From the NCBI RefSeq assembly GCF_002262885.1, contig NZ_NKYF01000024.1, positions 1-64,000 on the forward strand: 64,000 bases of DNA, read 5' to 3'. Shown piece after piece: positions 8,103-16,740 of the stretch (within the stretch, counting starts at the first letter, position 1; every line of letters starts with the position of its first letter). The notes under the pieces were generated by a model. That model was not told the DNA's origin and searched no databases. It saw nothing but the letters and a program-made list of their open reading frames with translations. The translations under genes and the position numbers were made by a program. This DNA is from Pseudonocardia sp. MH-G8. GTDB taxonomy: Bacteria > Actinomycetota > Actinomycetes > Mycobacteriales > Pseudonocardiaceae.

Positions 8103-9014
8103 ATGCGGATCTTCTTCACCGGCGGCAGCGGCAAGGCCGGGCACCACGTCGCGCCCTACCTCGCCTCCCGCGGCCACCAGGTCACCAACGCCGACCTCAC
8201 CCCGCTCGGCCACCACGACGTCACCGACCTGCGGGTGGACCTCACCGACGTCGGCGAGGTCTACTCGGCGCTGGCCGGCGTCCCGACCCCGGACGACTTC
8301 GACGACCCCCGCCCCGAACCGTACGGCGGATCGGCCTACGACGCGGTTGTCCACTTCGCCGCGATCCCCCGCCCGCTGCTCGCCTCCGACCAGGCCACCT
8401 ACGCGACCAACGTCCTCGCGCACTACAACGTCCTGGAGGCCGCCACCGCCCTCGGCATCCGCAAGATCGTGTTCGCCTCCTCGGAGACGACCTACGGCGT
8501 CTGCTTCGCGCGCGGCGAACGCAAGCCCCTCTACGTCCCGGTCGACGAGGAGCACCCGGTCGTCCCCGAGGACTCCTACGCCATGTCGAAGGTCGCGGGC
8601 GAGGTGACCGCGCGGTCCTTCCACGCCCGCACCGGCGCCGACGTCTACGGCCTGCGCATCAACAACGTCATCGAACCCCACGAGTACACCGAGCTCTTCC
8701 CGGGCTTCCTCGAAGACCCGGCGCTGCGCAGGCGCAACCTCTTCGCCTACATCGACACCCGCGACCTGGGGCAGCTGACGCTGCGCTGCCTGGAGACCGA
8801 CGGGCTCGGTTACGAGGTCTTCAACGTCGCGAACGCCGACATGTCGGTCGCCGCCACCACGACCGAGATCATCGACCGGTTCTACGACGGGGTGGACGTG
8901 CGACGCCCGATGGGCCGCGACGAGACGTTCTACTGCATCGACAAGGCCCGCCGGCTGCTCGGCTACGAGCCGCGGCACTCCTGGCGCGACGTGCTGCCCG
9001 ACCCGGGAGCCTGA
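8103..9014 (+). CDS. NAD(P)-dependent epimerase/dehydratase (extended SDR)
   Basis: A 303-residue extended short-chain dehydrogenase. The Rossmann motif TGGSGKAG is at residues 6-13. HFAAIPRPLL, FASSETTYG and the catalytic YAMSK (Tyr at about 159) follow in the expected order. Such enzymes epimerise, dehydrate or oxidise nucleotide sugars or related polyols. The N-terminal half is closest in feel to GalE/uronate-dehydrogenase-like proteins, but the substrate cannot be read from the sequence. It stands alone, with no sugar-nucleotide genes beside it. Confidence 0.85.
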   Translation: MRIFFTGGSGKAGHHVAPYLASRGHQVTNADLTPLGHHDVTDLRVDLTDVGEVYSALAGVPTPDDFDDPRPEPYGGSAYDAVVHFAAIPRPLLASDQATYATNVLAHYNVLEAATALGIRKIVFASSETTYGVCFARGERKPLYVPVDEEHPVVPEDSYAMSKVAGEVTARSFHARTGADVYGLRINNVIEPHEYTELFPGFLEDPALRRRNLFAYIDTRDLGQLTLRCLETDGLGYEVFNVANADMSVAATTTEIIDRFYDGVDVRRPMGRDETFYCIDKARRLLGYEPRHSWRDVLPDPGA

Positions 9015-9270
9015 CGGGCACCCGCGCTCCCGGCCGGCAACCCGTTCCACCGACGGTGCCACCCACCATCGAGACTTGCGATGCACCGGCCGCGGGTGGG
9101 CGACCGCCCACTCGCCAGCGCGCCCGCCGTTTCGACGCCCACCCCTGGCCCCGGTACGGATTGGCGGGTTCGCACAACACACGGTGTGCGCTACTACGAC
9201 GTGTAGCCGGCCGAAGGGGTGTGACCGCCGGTCTGTCCACCGCGATCCTGGTCGCTTCGTCTGCGTCGGG

Positions 9271-9510
9271 TCAGGTCCCGGGCCGTTCCCGCCCCGCCTG
9301 GAACGTCATCCGGTAGGCCCTCGGGGCGGTACCGAGGTGCCGGGCGAAGTGGTGCCGGAGGGTCTCGATCGACCCGAACCACCGCAACACGGTCGTGCCC
9401 CGCTCACTCGCAGAGGCCTGCATCGCGCTCGACGTACCCCTCGGGCTCGGCGTCGTCCTGATCGCCCTGCGCTCCTGAATCGGCTGCTGCCGGCGCAACC
9501 AGGTCGTCCA
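9271..9510 (-). pseudogene. AraC/GlxA-type regulator, C-terminal remnant
   Basis: On the minus strand one frame begins WLRRQQPIQERRAIRTT and ends FGSIETLRHHFARHLGTAPR followed by AYRMTF. These are the first and last parts of an AraC-type DNA-binding domain. The bridging segment is out of frame (an alternative frame supplies PEGYVERDAGL), so the domain carries compensating frameshifts. No N-terminal domain is present. The flanks 9015-9270 and 9511-9751 show nothing else I can support. Confidence 0.6.
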
Positions 9511-9751
9511 TCAGCGGCGGAGTGGGACGGGGCCCCGGTCGGTCACCCCTCGGGTCATCCGGCCGCCCGGGTGAGTGGGTGACGGAGGACTTCGAGAAGG
9601 ACCGGCCGTGCGCATGCCCTGGAGCTGCGGTGATCAGCGGTTGGGTGCAGGAACGGCCGGATGCGGCCGCCCGTGCACCCAACCGACGATCATGCTTCTG
9701 GCCGGCCCCGCCACGGCACCCGCCGCGCAGATCACGAAGTCAGGCTGCGAG

Positions 9752-10744
9752 CTAGTCGCCGCGTACGCGGGCCGCCTTCTCCGCTCGCACCGCCAGGTCA
9801 CCGAACGCGGCGCGGAGTTCGGGTGGGGTGACCACCTCGATGTCGGCGTCGAAGCGCAGGAGTGACGCGGCGAGGCCGGGCCAGGACCACGACCCGATCT
9901 GGAGGCGGCAGCGGGCAGCGTCGAGTGGTTCGACGACACCGTCTCCGGCGAACGGGAGGACCTCGGCCGCGGGGAGGTCGAGGACGACCTCGGCGCGGCA
10001 AGGCCACTGGTCGGGTCCGTCGGAGCCCTTGAACCGCGCGGAGAGGAAGGCGACGGGGTCTCCCCCGGGAACGTCGCGGGGGGTGAAGCGCGGACCGTTG
10101 GGGACGCGCGGGGTCATCCGGTCGACGCGGTAGGTCCGCCATGCCTCGCGGTCGGGCACCCACGCGATCAGGTACCACCGGCCGGCGCGGGCGACCAGGT
10201 GGTGGGGCTGCACACGCCGCGGCGGCCCGTCCTGCTCGGCCGGCGCCGTGGGCGCGGCGTAGTCGAAGCGGAGTTCCTCGTGAGCGCGGACGGCAGCACC
10301 CACGGCGAGGAGGACGTCGGGGTCGGCCCCGGCGGGTGGGCCACGGTCGACGACGGTCGGCTCCACGGCGTCGAGGCGGCTGCGGAGGCGGGAGGGCATC
10401 ACCTGGCGCAGGGTGGCGAGGGCGCGTGCGGCGGCCTCCCCGATCCCGGCGCCGAGCTGCGGGGCGCCGCGCAGCGCGATCGCGAGGGCCACGGCTTGGT
10501 CGTCGTCGAACAGCAGCGGCGGCATCTGGCTCCCCGCGTCGAGGCGGTAACCGCCCTCGGGTCCCTTCGTCGCGCGCACGGGGTAGCCGAGCTCGCGGAG
10601 CCGGTCGACGTCGCGGCGGACGGTGCGAGGGCTGACCCGCAGACGCTGGGCGAGCAGGTCGCCCGGCCAGTCCCGTCGCACCTGGAGCAGGGACAACAGG
10701 GACAGCAGGCGCTGCGACGTCGTCGGGGCGGCGCTGAGGGGCAT
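9752..10744 (-). CDS. WYL-domain transcriptional regulator (DeoR-type HTH)
   Basis: A 330-residue regulator with an N-terminal winged helix (QRLLSLLSLLQVRRDWPGDL, recognition helix around SPRTVRRDVDRL at about 38-49) and the linker GPEGGYRLDAG. A WYL domain spans about 140-230 (RWYLIAWVPDREAWRTYRVD), and a WCX-like C-terminal region follows. WYL domains bind small ligands or nucleic-acid ends. It is transcribed divergently from a VOC-family gene 105 bp away, a common pairing in actinobacteria in which the regulator controls its neighbour. Confidence 0.9.
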   Translation of the reverse strand: MPLSAAPTTSQRLLSLLSLLQVRRDWPGDLLAQRLRVSPRTVRRDVDRLRELGYPVRATKGPEGGYRLDAGSQMPPLLFDDDQAVALAIALRGAPQLGAGIGEAAARALATLRQVMPSRLRSRLDAVEPTVVDRGPPAGADPDVLLAVGAAVRAHEELRFDYAAPTAPAEQDGPPRRVQPHHLVARAGRWYLIAWVPDREAWRTYRVDRMTPRVPNGPRFTPRDVPGGDPVAFLSARFKGSDGPDQWPCRAEVVLDLPAAEVLPFAGDGVVEPLDAARCRLQIGSWSWPGLAASLLRFDADIEVVTPPELRAAFGDLAVRAEKAARVRGD

Positions 10745-10849
10745 GTCCCGAGCATGCCAGCAGAACAGGACGTTCCCTGTCCGCTACCGGTGTGAGAGTG
10801 GCTCCTGTCGCCGGGACGCCCCCGGCCGACGATCGGCGAGGAGCCCGAG

Positions 10850-11305
10850 ATGTCTGTGAACGCGGTCGCCCACCTGAACTTCCACGGCGAGGCCCGGGAG
10901 GCGTTGGAGTTCTACCGGTCGGTGTTCGGTGGCGAGACCACCGTGGCCACCTACGGCGACTTCGGCGCGCCCGAGGACGCGCCGGGCGCGGAGAAGGTGG
11001 TGTTCGGACAGGTCGTGGCGCCCAACGGCTTCCGCGTGATGGCCTACGACGTGCCGGGCGCAGACGGGCCGCAGGGACCGGCGCCGGCGACGCGGCGCGA
11101 GCACGGCACCACGGTCACCACGGAGCGGTTCTTCCTGTCGCTTCGAGGGGAGACGGTCGAGGAGGTCGGTGGGTTCTGGGAGGGCCTCGCGGCCGAGGGC
11201 ACCGTGATCGAGGCGTTCGGGCCGTCGCCGTGGGCGCCGGGGTTCGGGATGGTGACCGATCGCTTCGGCATCACCTGGGTTCTGGACGTGGCTGCGAGCT
11301 ACTGA
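10850..11305 (+). CDS. VOC-family protein (PhnB-like glyoxalase fold)
   Basis: A 151-residue single-domain VOC protein opening VNAVAHLNFHGEAREALEFY and closing with a FGMVTDRFGITWVL segment, the usual PhnB/3-demethylubiquinone-methyltransferase-like arrangement. Family members bind metal or small hydrophobic molecules, and many are functionally unassigned. GAGGAGCCCGAG stands before the ATG. It is divergent from a WYL regulator and is followed 2-11 bp later by an aldo/keto reductase, so the two are probably cotranscribed. Confidence 0.85.
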   Translation: MSVNAVAHLNFHGEAREALEFYRSVFGGETTVATYGDFGAPEDAPGAEKVVFGQVVAPNGFRVMAYDVPGADGPQGPAPATRREHGTTVTTERFFLSLRGETVEEVGGFWEGLAAEGTVIEAFGPSPWAPGFGMVTDRFGITWVLDVAASY

Positions 11306-11316
11306 CCGTGACGACG

Positions 11317-12345
11317 ATGAGAACACGGCTGCTGGGACGGACCGGGATCCGCGTCAGCCCGTTCTGCTTGGGCACGATGATGTTCGGCGCGGCGGGGAAT
11401 GCCGATCACGACGAGTGCGTGGCGATGGTGCACCGCGCGCTCGACAGCGGCATCAACATCGTGGACACGGCAGACGTCTACTCCGGGAGCGAGTCCGAGG
11501 TCATCCTGGGCAAAGCCCTGAAGGGTCGGCGCGACGACGTCGTGCTCGCCACCAAGGGCAACGGGCGCATGGGCGGGGACCCGAACAGGGTCGGCAGCTC
11601 GCGACGTTGGATCACCACCGCGGTGGAGGACTCGCTGCGGCGTCTGCAGGTCGACCACATCGACCTCTACCAGATCCACCACCCCGACCCGGACACCGAC
11701 GTCGAGGAGACCCTCGGCGCCCTGACCGACCTGCTGCGCAGCGGCAAGGTGCGAGCGATCGGAGCGTCGAACTCCACCGCGACGGAGATCGTCGAGGCGC
11801 AGTGGACATCGGAGCGGCGGGGCCTGGCCCGCTACCGCACCGAGCAGCCGCCCTACTCGATCCTCAACCGCGCCATCGAACGCGACGTCTTGCCGACCTG
11901 CCAGAGCTACGGCCTCGGCACCCTCGTGTGGGGGCCGCTGTCGATGGGCCTGCTGACCGGCAAGTACCGCAAGGGACACACCATCCAGAACGCGAGGATG
12001 CGGTGGGTTCCGCGCCATCTCACCGATGCACACACCCTCGACGTCGTGGAGCGGCTCCTGGCTCTCGCCGACGAGGTCGGAACACCGCTGACCAGGCTGG
12101 CCATGGCATTCACCATCGCACACCCCGCGGTGACCTCGGCGATCATCGGGCCTCGGACGCCGGCGCAGCTCGAGGACCTCCTCGCCGGTGCCGACACCGT
12201 GCTCGGTGAGGACGTCCTCGACCAGCTCGACGTCATCGCACCGCCCGGCGCCGACATCGGGCTCCTCGACGTCTCTCCGTCGCCACTGGCGGTCTCGGAG
12301 GTGGCGCGACGCCGCCGGCCGGTCGAGGAGCGCGCCGCTGCCTGA
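11317..12345 (+). CDS. Aldo/keto reductase
   Basis: A 342-residue TIM-barrel NADPH oxidoreductase. The catalytic tetrad is complete: Asp50 and Tyr55 (DTADVYSG), Lys81 (ATKGN) and His about 121 (YQIHHPD). GASNSTATEI and the IIGPRTPAQLEDLL nucleotide-binding segment near the end are also present. It reduces aldehydes or ketones of unknown identity. An in-frame GTG at 11308 is an alternative start 9 bases upstream. ATG 11317 is preferred because the family typically begins MRTRxLGRTG. It follows the VOC gene almost without a gap. Confidence 0.9.
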   Translation: MRTRLLGRTGIRVSPFCLGTMMFGAAGNADHDECVAMVHRALDSGINIVDTADVYSGSESEVILGKALKGRRDDVVLATKGNGRMGGDPNRVGSSRRWITTAVEDSLRRLQVDHIDLYQIHHPDPDTDVEETLGALTDLLRSGKVRAIGASNSTATEIVEAQWTSERRGLARYRTEQPPYSILNRAIERDVLPTCQSYGLGTLVWGPLSMGLLTGKYRKGHTIQNARMRWVPRHLTDAHTLDVVERLLALADEVGTPLTRLAMAFTIAHPAVTSAIIGPRTPAQLEDLLAGADTVLGEDVLDQLDVIAPPGADIGLLDVSPSPLAVSEVARRRRPVEERAAA

Positions 12346-12469
12346 GCGATTCGCCAACGGGATATTCGCCTTCGGCATCCGCAGAGGATGTCGAGAACGG
12401 ACTGCCGGCGCCGTCCCCGGGGCAGGTGCGACCATCCGGGCCGCACCACACCCGGAGAGGACCCTCGAG

Positions 12470-12928
12470 ATGGCCGTCGCCGATGACCTCGACCGAGCCA
12501 CCGACTCGCAGTGGGACTGGGTCGCCGAGCACACCCGCACCTACCTGGCCTCGGGCGGCACCGAAGGACACGAGAACAACGGGGTGCGCACGCTCGTGCT
12601 CGCCACGACCGGACGCAGGACCGGCCTGCCGCGCCGCACCTGCCTGATCTACGGCAGCGCGGGCGACGAGTTCGTCGTCGTCGCCTCCAAGGGCGGCGCC
12701 GACGAGCACCCGGAATGGTTCACGAACCTCCTGGCGGAACCGAGCGTCGGGGTGCAGGTCGGCACCCACCGGTTCACCGCCCGCGCCCGCGTCGCGTCCC
12801 CGGCCGAGCGTGAATCACTCTGGCCCCGGATGGCGCAGATCTTTCCCCTCTACGACGAGTACGCGCAGAAGACCGACCGCGAGATCCCGGTCGTCCTGCT
12901 CACCCCGCAGCGGGCGCCTCGCTCGTAG
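12470..12928 (+). CDS. Deazaflavin (F420)-type nitroreductase family protein (DDN-like)
   Basis: A 152-residue split-barrel protein of the family defined by mycobacterial Ddn. It shows the linker VRTLVLATTGRRTGLPRR and LIYGSAGDEFVVVASKGG, with the conserved HPEWFTNLLAEPSVGVQVG segment. Proteins of this group bind F420H2 and reduce quinones, nitro compounds or other acceptors, which supports an F420-making actinobacterial host. GGAGAGGAC precedes the ATG. It stands between the aldo/keto reductase and a GlsB gene with a 124-bp leader. Confidence 0.88.
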   Translation: MAVADDLDRATDSQWDWVAEHTRTYLASGGTEGHENNGVRTLVLATTGRRTGLPRRTCLIYGSAGDEFVVVASKGGADEHPEWFTNLLAEPSVGVQVGTHRFTARARVASPAERESLWPRMAQIFPLYDEYAQKTDREIPVVLLTPQRAPRS

Positions 12929-13068
12929 CCCTCGCCGATCTGCACCTTGTCACCGACGGCGACGGGCAGCGAGTCGAGGCCAGCGTCGCTGGTTGCCGAG
13001 CAGGGTGAAAACATTGATCGGCAGGCGTCGCCAACGACGCAGACGGCACGACCTACGGGGGAGCACTC

Positions 13069-13335
13069 ATGATCGGCACGATCATCGGATGGATCGTCTT
13101 CGGCCTCATCGCCGGGTTCATCGCTCGCGCGATCGTCCCGGGCAAGGACGACATCGGCATCCTGCGCACGATCGGCCTCGGCATGATCGGCTCGGTCGTC
13201 GGCGGCCTGCTGTTCGGCCTGATCACCGGCGGTCTCCGGGGCTTCGAGCCCTCCGGCTGGATCGGCTCCGTCATCGGCGCCATCATCGTTCTGGTCATCT
13301 ACAACCGCGTCACCGGCCGCAAGGCCCGCCGCTGA
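13069..13335 (+). CDS. GlsB/YeaQ/YmgE-family small membrane protein
   Basis: An 88-residue hydrophobic protein with three predicted membrane segments: IGWIVFGLIAGFIARAIVPG, IGLGMIGSVVGGLLFGLITG and IGSVIGAIIVLVIYNRV. These match the 'transglycosylase-associated' stress-response family. Its cellular role is undefined, and expression is often stress induced. The ATG has GGGGGAG six bases upstream. A long hairpin follows the stop codon. Confidence 0.92.
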   Translation: MIGTIIGWIVFGLIAGFIARAIVPGKDDIGILRTIGLGMIGSVVGGLLFGLITGGLRGFEPSGWIGSVIGAIIVLVIYNRVTGRKARR

Positions 13336-13358
13336 CGCCGACGCCCGCGCCGGGCACC

Positions 13359-13422
13359 GCACACACCTCGCAGGCTCCGCACACACGATGGGTCTTGTGT
13401 GCGGAGCCCGGCAGGTGTGTGC
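13359..13422. terminator. Long hairpin after the GlsB gene
   Basis: GCACACACCT and GGCTCCGCACACA on one side pair with TGTGTGCGGAGCC and AGGTGTGTGC on the other: 10 bp, a 4x4 internal loop, then 13 bp, closing on a 10-base loop. It starts 24 bp after the stop codon. Its position and strength fit a terminator without a U-tract. Confidence 0.65.
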
Positions 13423-13537
13423 CGACGCGGTCGGCTGTCGTGTTACGCAGGTCATCCGTGTCAGCCCGTCGGTGCCCTCCTCACACCCGCCGCCAGACGG
13501 TAGGATCGGCCGGGGGAACCGACCCGGCGCATGCCGT

Positions 13538-13593
13538 CCGTCGATCGACGGCTGGATCTGTGCGGTGGGATCCGCGGCCGTCGATCGACGGCC
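13538..13593. promoter_or_regulatory. Two copies of a CCGTCGATCGACGG palindrome
   Basis: CCGTCGATCGACGG occurs at 13538-13551 and again, extended to the 18-bp palindrome GGCCGTCGATCGACGGCC, at 13576-13593. The copies start 40 bp apart, close to four helical turns. Both lie in the leader of the SNF2 helicase gene. They could be paired operator sites for a dimeric regulator. No regulator gene is adjacent. Confidence 0.45.
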
Positions 13594-13728
13594 ATGCCTT
13601 CCCGTGTGCGGGCTGTTCGCCCCCGCGGCGTCGGTTACCCGCAGATCCGTGGAACCGGGTCGCAGCGCGGAGGAGCCACCTCGGCCCGCTCCCCGCGACG
13701 CCCCACCGCCTGATCGCACCACCGTGTG

Positions 13729-13756
13729 CGGCACGGCCGCCACGGCGGCCGTGCCG
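13729..13756 (+). promoter_or_regulatory. Perfect 12-bp stem-loop just before the helicase ribosome site
   Basis: CGGCACGGCCGC and GCGGCCGTGCCG flank the 4-base loop CACG. The stem ends 7 bases before the AGGAGGAGG ribosome site of the helicase gene. In RNA it would be very stable, and it could either attenuate transcription or insulate the ribosome site. The intergenic stretch 13336-13777 holds this, the preceding palindromes and the GlsB terminator, but no gene. Confidence 0.5.
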
Positions 13757-13777
13757 TGCACCCAGGAGGAGGAGTTC

Positions 13778-15928
13778 GTGGCTCGACGAGGCCAGCCCCA
13801 GACCAGGGCTCGCCGTGGCGCCCCACGGGACCGACGACGCGGCCGCGAGAGCGGGCCCGACGACGTCATGTCGGTACTCGCGCGCGCCGTCCGGGAGGTC
13901 GAAGCAGCCCTGCGGGGCGGCCGCGTGACCCCCGCGACACGTACGAAGTTCCAGGCGGTGGCGCTCCTGCTGCGTGATGAGCGCGCCCGGGTCCGGGCGG
14001 ACGCGAGCAGCAGCGACGCGCACCGGGCCGAGCAGCTCAAGCGCCTCGACGGCGTCGCGACGATCCTCGCGAAGACCGCCGTCCGTGATGCCGGGCTACT
14101 GGCGCTCCTCGCCGAGGATGCCGTCGTCTCCGACGAGGCCAGGTCGCTCAAGCGGGACGTGCTGCGGACCGCGGGCATCGAGCCGGCCGTCGACGAGCTC
14201 CCGCCGGTGGAGCCCCCGGCCCCCGCCCCCAAGAACCGGGTGGTGCCGCAGTCGGTCGTCTCACGGCAGCTGGCCAACCCGTTCCTCGCCCCCGACGCCT
14301 CCGCCGTCCGGCCGACCACCCGCCCCCGGACGCGGCTGGCCACGTGGGAGCTGATCGGGCCGCTGCTCAGCTCGTTCGAGCGCGCCGGCAGCACCGGCGC
14401 GGCGTGCATGAGCCTGCCCGCGCCGACCTCCCGGTACACGCCCCGGGACCTGAAGCTCATGCCGCACCAGGCCGAGCTGGTCGCGGCGGCCGCCAGGGGG
14501 CACCGCACGTTCCTGCTCGCCGACGAGCCGGGGCTGGGCAAGACCGCCCAGGCGCTGCTCGCCGCCGAGGCCGCCAACGCCTACCCGCTGCTGGTCGTCG
14601 TGCCGAACGTCGTCAAGACGAACTGGGCACGCGAGGCCGGCATGTGGACACCCCACCGCTCGACCACCGTGATCCACGGCAACGGCGACACGATCGACGG
14701 GTTCGCCGACATCGTCGTCGTCAACTACGAGGTGCTCGATCGCCACGTCGGGTGGCTCGCCGACTTCGGGCTGCGCGGCATGATCGTCGACGAGGCGCAC
14801 TTCATCAAGAACAAGACCTCCCAGCGCTCGCGCCACGTCCTGGAGCTCTCCGAGCGCATCCGGTCCTTCACCGCACGCCCGCTGCTGATGGCGCTCACGG
14901 GCACCCCGCTGATCAACGACATCGAGGACTTCCGGGCGATCTGGCAGTTCCTCGGCTGGATCGACGAGCGCAAGCCGCTCGCCGAGCTGATGAGCGCGCT
15001 CGACGAGACCGGCCTGACACCCGCCGACCCGGGCTTCTACACCGCGGCCCGCCAGCGCGTCGTCGACCTCGGCATCGTCCGCCGCCGCAAGGTCGACGTG
15101 GCTGCCGACATCCCGGCGCGCCGCATCGCCGACCTCCCCGTCGAGCTGGACGGGCCGGCCGGCCGATCGATCCGCGCGGCCGAGCGCGAACTCGCCCACC
15201 GGATGGTCTTGCGGTACGAGGAGGCGCTGGCCGCCCGGTCCGGTGCCATCGAGGGCCCCGACGACGGCATCGACCACGACCTCGTGCGCCAGGTGGCCCG
15301 GTGGGAGCAGAAGGACGCCGCCAACTCGAAGACCGGCGAGAACGTCTTCAGCATGATGCGCCGCATCGGTCAGGCGAAGTCCCGTCTCGCCGCCGACTAC
15401 GCCGCTCAGCTCGCACGGAGCGCGGGCAAGGTGGTCTTCTTCGCCAAGCACGTCGACGTGATGGACGCCGCGGAGGAGATGTTCGCCGAGCAGGGGGTCC
15501 GTTTCGCCTCGATCCGCGGTGACCAGACGTCCAGCGCGCGGCAACGCAACATCGACGCCTTCACGAACGACCCGGGCGTCGCGATCGCGGTCTGCTCGCT
15601 GACCGCGGCCGGCGTGGGCCTCAACCTCCAGGTCGCCTCCGACCTCGTGCTCGCCGAGCTCTCCTGGACCGCCGCGGAGCAGACCCAGGCGATCGACCGC
15701 AGCCACCGCATCGGCCAGTCGCAGCCCGTCACCGCGTGGCGCATCATCGCCGCGCAGACGATCGACGCCCGGATCGCCGAGCTGATCGACAGCAAGGCCG
15801 GCCTCGCTGCTCAGGCGCTCGACGGCTCGGAGGAGGAGGTCGGGTCCTCGGCCGACGTGCAGCACGAGGCGCTCGTCACGCTGCTGACCCAGGCGCTGTC
15901 GATGGTCCCGGCCCACTCCGCGGGCTGA
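13778..15928 (+). CDS. SNF2-family DEAD/DEAH-box ATPase/helicase
   Basis: About 716 residues from a GTG with an AGGAGGAGG site. The frame is open further upstream, but that part crosses a terminator hairpin and has no protein-like composition. The helicase motifs are in order: motif I DEPGLGKT (about 248), motif II VDEAHFIKN (about 337), motif III LTGTPL (about 372), and motif VI QAIDRSHRIGQ (about 637). That is the SNF2 layout of a dsDNA translocase that remodels protein-DNA complexes. Residues 1-200 are Arg/Ala-rich helical sequence without a known domain. No methylase or nuclease lies beside it, so a phage-defence role is possible but not supported. Confidence 0.92.
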   Translation: MARRGQPQTRARRGAPRDRRRGRESGPDDVMSVLARAVREVEAALRGGRVTPATRTKFQAVALLLRDERARVRADASSSDAHRAEQLKRLDGVATILAKTAVRDAGLLALLAEDAVVSDEARSLKRDVLRTAGIEPAVDELPPVEPPAPAPKNRVVPQSVVSRQLANPFLAPDASAVRPTTRPRTRLATWELIGPLLSSFERAGSTGAACMSLPAPTSRYTPRDLKLMPHQAELVAAAARGHRTFLLADEPGLGKTAQALLAAEAANAYPLLVVVPNVVKTNWAREAGMWTPHRSTTVIHGNGDTIDGFADIVVVNYEVLDRHVGWLADFGLRGMIVDEAHFIKNKTSQRSRHVLELSERIRSFTARPLLMALTGTPLINDIEDFRAIWQFLGWIDERKPLAELMSALDETGLTPADPGFYTAARQRVVDLGIVRRRKVDVAADIPARRIADLPVELDGPAGRSIRAAERELAHRMVLRYEEALAARSGAIEGPDDGIDHDLVRQVARWEQKDAANSKTGENVFSMMRRIGQAKSRLAADYAAQLARSAGKVVFFAKHVDVMDAAEEMFAEQGVRFASIRGDQTSSARQRNIDAFTNDPGVAIAVCSLTAAGVGLNLQVASDLVLAELSWTAAEQTQAIDRSHRIGQSQPVTAWRIIAAQTIDARIAELIDSKAGLAAQALDGSEEEVGSSADVQHEALVTLLTQALSMVPAHSAG

Positions 15929-16165
15929 CGAGGGCTGCCGGTCCGCGACCTCCGAGGACCGATCGCTCCGTCTGTCCTGCCAGTTCTTCCACGAAGCCGG
16001 CCCCCGGTGCGCGACCTCCACCGGGGACGGCATGCTCGTCCTCGTGAACGTCAGCATCGATGTCGCGGGTGCCGGAACGGCCGTGCCCCGGTTCCGGCGC
16101 ACCCCGAGGCTCGGCCTCGCGGTGCTGCTGTTCGTCGGTCGACGGGTGGGGTCGGAGGTGCGCCG

Positions 16166-16720
16166 ATGACCGCCGCGCTCGTAGTCGGCGACCTGCAGGT
16201 CGGGATCACCCGCGACTACGCCTTCAGCCGCCGGGTGCTCCCGCCGGTGGCAGCGCTGCTTCCCCGCGCCCGGGCCGCCGGCGTCCTGCCGGTCTTCGTC
16301 CGCACGGCGTTCCGGCCCAACCGGACCGACCTCGCCGAGACCAACCCCCTGATCACGGCGTTCTTCGACACCGGTGATGCCTTCCGCGAGGGCGCGCCGG
16401 AGACCGAGGTCGATCCGGCGCTCGTTCGTGACGCCGGCGACGTGACCGTGCTCAAACGGCGCGCCAGCGCGTTCGCCGGCACCGACCTCGACCTCGTTCT
16501 GCGCGCCCGCGGCATCGACGAGGTCGTCCTGACCGGCGTCGCCACCAGCGCGATGATCGCCGCCACGGCGTACGCCGCCGCGGACCGGGACTACCGGGTC
16601 ACGGTGCTGCAGGACTGCTGCGCCGACGCCGACGACGACCTGCACGACGCATTCGTCCGCTCGATCTTCCCCGCGCGCGGGATGGCCGTGGTGCTGTCAC
16701 AGGACTGGGCCCCGGCCTGA
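16166..16720 (+). CDS. Isochorismatase-fold protein lacking the catalytic cysteine
   Basis: A 184-residue cysteine-hydrolase-fold protein: the catalytic Asp is in VVGDLQVG (Asp9) and the Lys in VLKRRASAF (Lys97). At the nucleophile position the usual GVATxxCV reads GVATSAMI, so Met130 replaces Cys. Members without Cys include true isochorismatases, which use the Asp, and uncharacterised actinobacterial proteins. Amidase activity is therefore unlikely. The ATG has GGAGGT 7 bases upstream. The 237 bp before it contain no gene that I can support. Confidence 0.8.
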   Translation: MTAALVVGDLQVGITRDYAFSRRVLPPVAALLPRARAAGVLPVFVRTAFRPNRTDLAETNPLITAFFDTGDAFREGAPETEVDPALVRDAGDVTVLKRRASAFAGTDLDLVLRARGIDEVVLTGVATSAMIAATAYAAADRDYRVTVLQDCCADADDDLHDAFVRSIFPARGMAVVLSQDWAPA

Positions 16721-16740
16721 CGAGCCGCCGGCCTCGGGCC

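Noticed and set aside
7646-9202. CTACTACGACGT occurring at 7646-7657 and 9191-9202, as attL/attR of the integrase element
   Set aside because: A single 12-base match is expected many times by chance in 64 kb of biased sequence, and the flanks do not align.
13388-13777. Upstream extension of the SNF2 reading frame to an ATG at 13388
   Set aside because: It begins inside a terminator hairpin and crosses palindromes, and the encoded sequence is not protein-like. GTG 13778 has a strong ribosome site.
15929-16165. Possible small gene between the helicase and the isochorismatase-like gene
   Set aside because: Frames such as one reading RLSCQFFHEAGPRC have no ribosome site or family pattern.
14261-16645. 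794-residue minus-strand ORF opposite the SNF2 gene
   Set aside because: It is the antisense shadow of a gene with complete helicase motifs. The composition (Gly/Arg/Val-rich) is typical of complementary high-GC frames.
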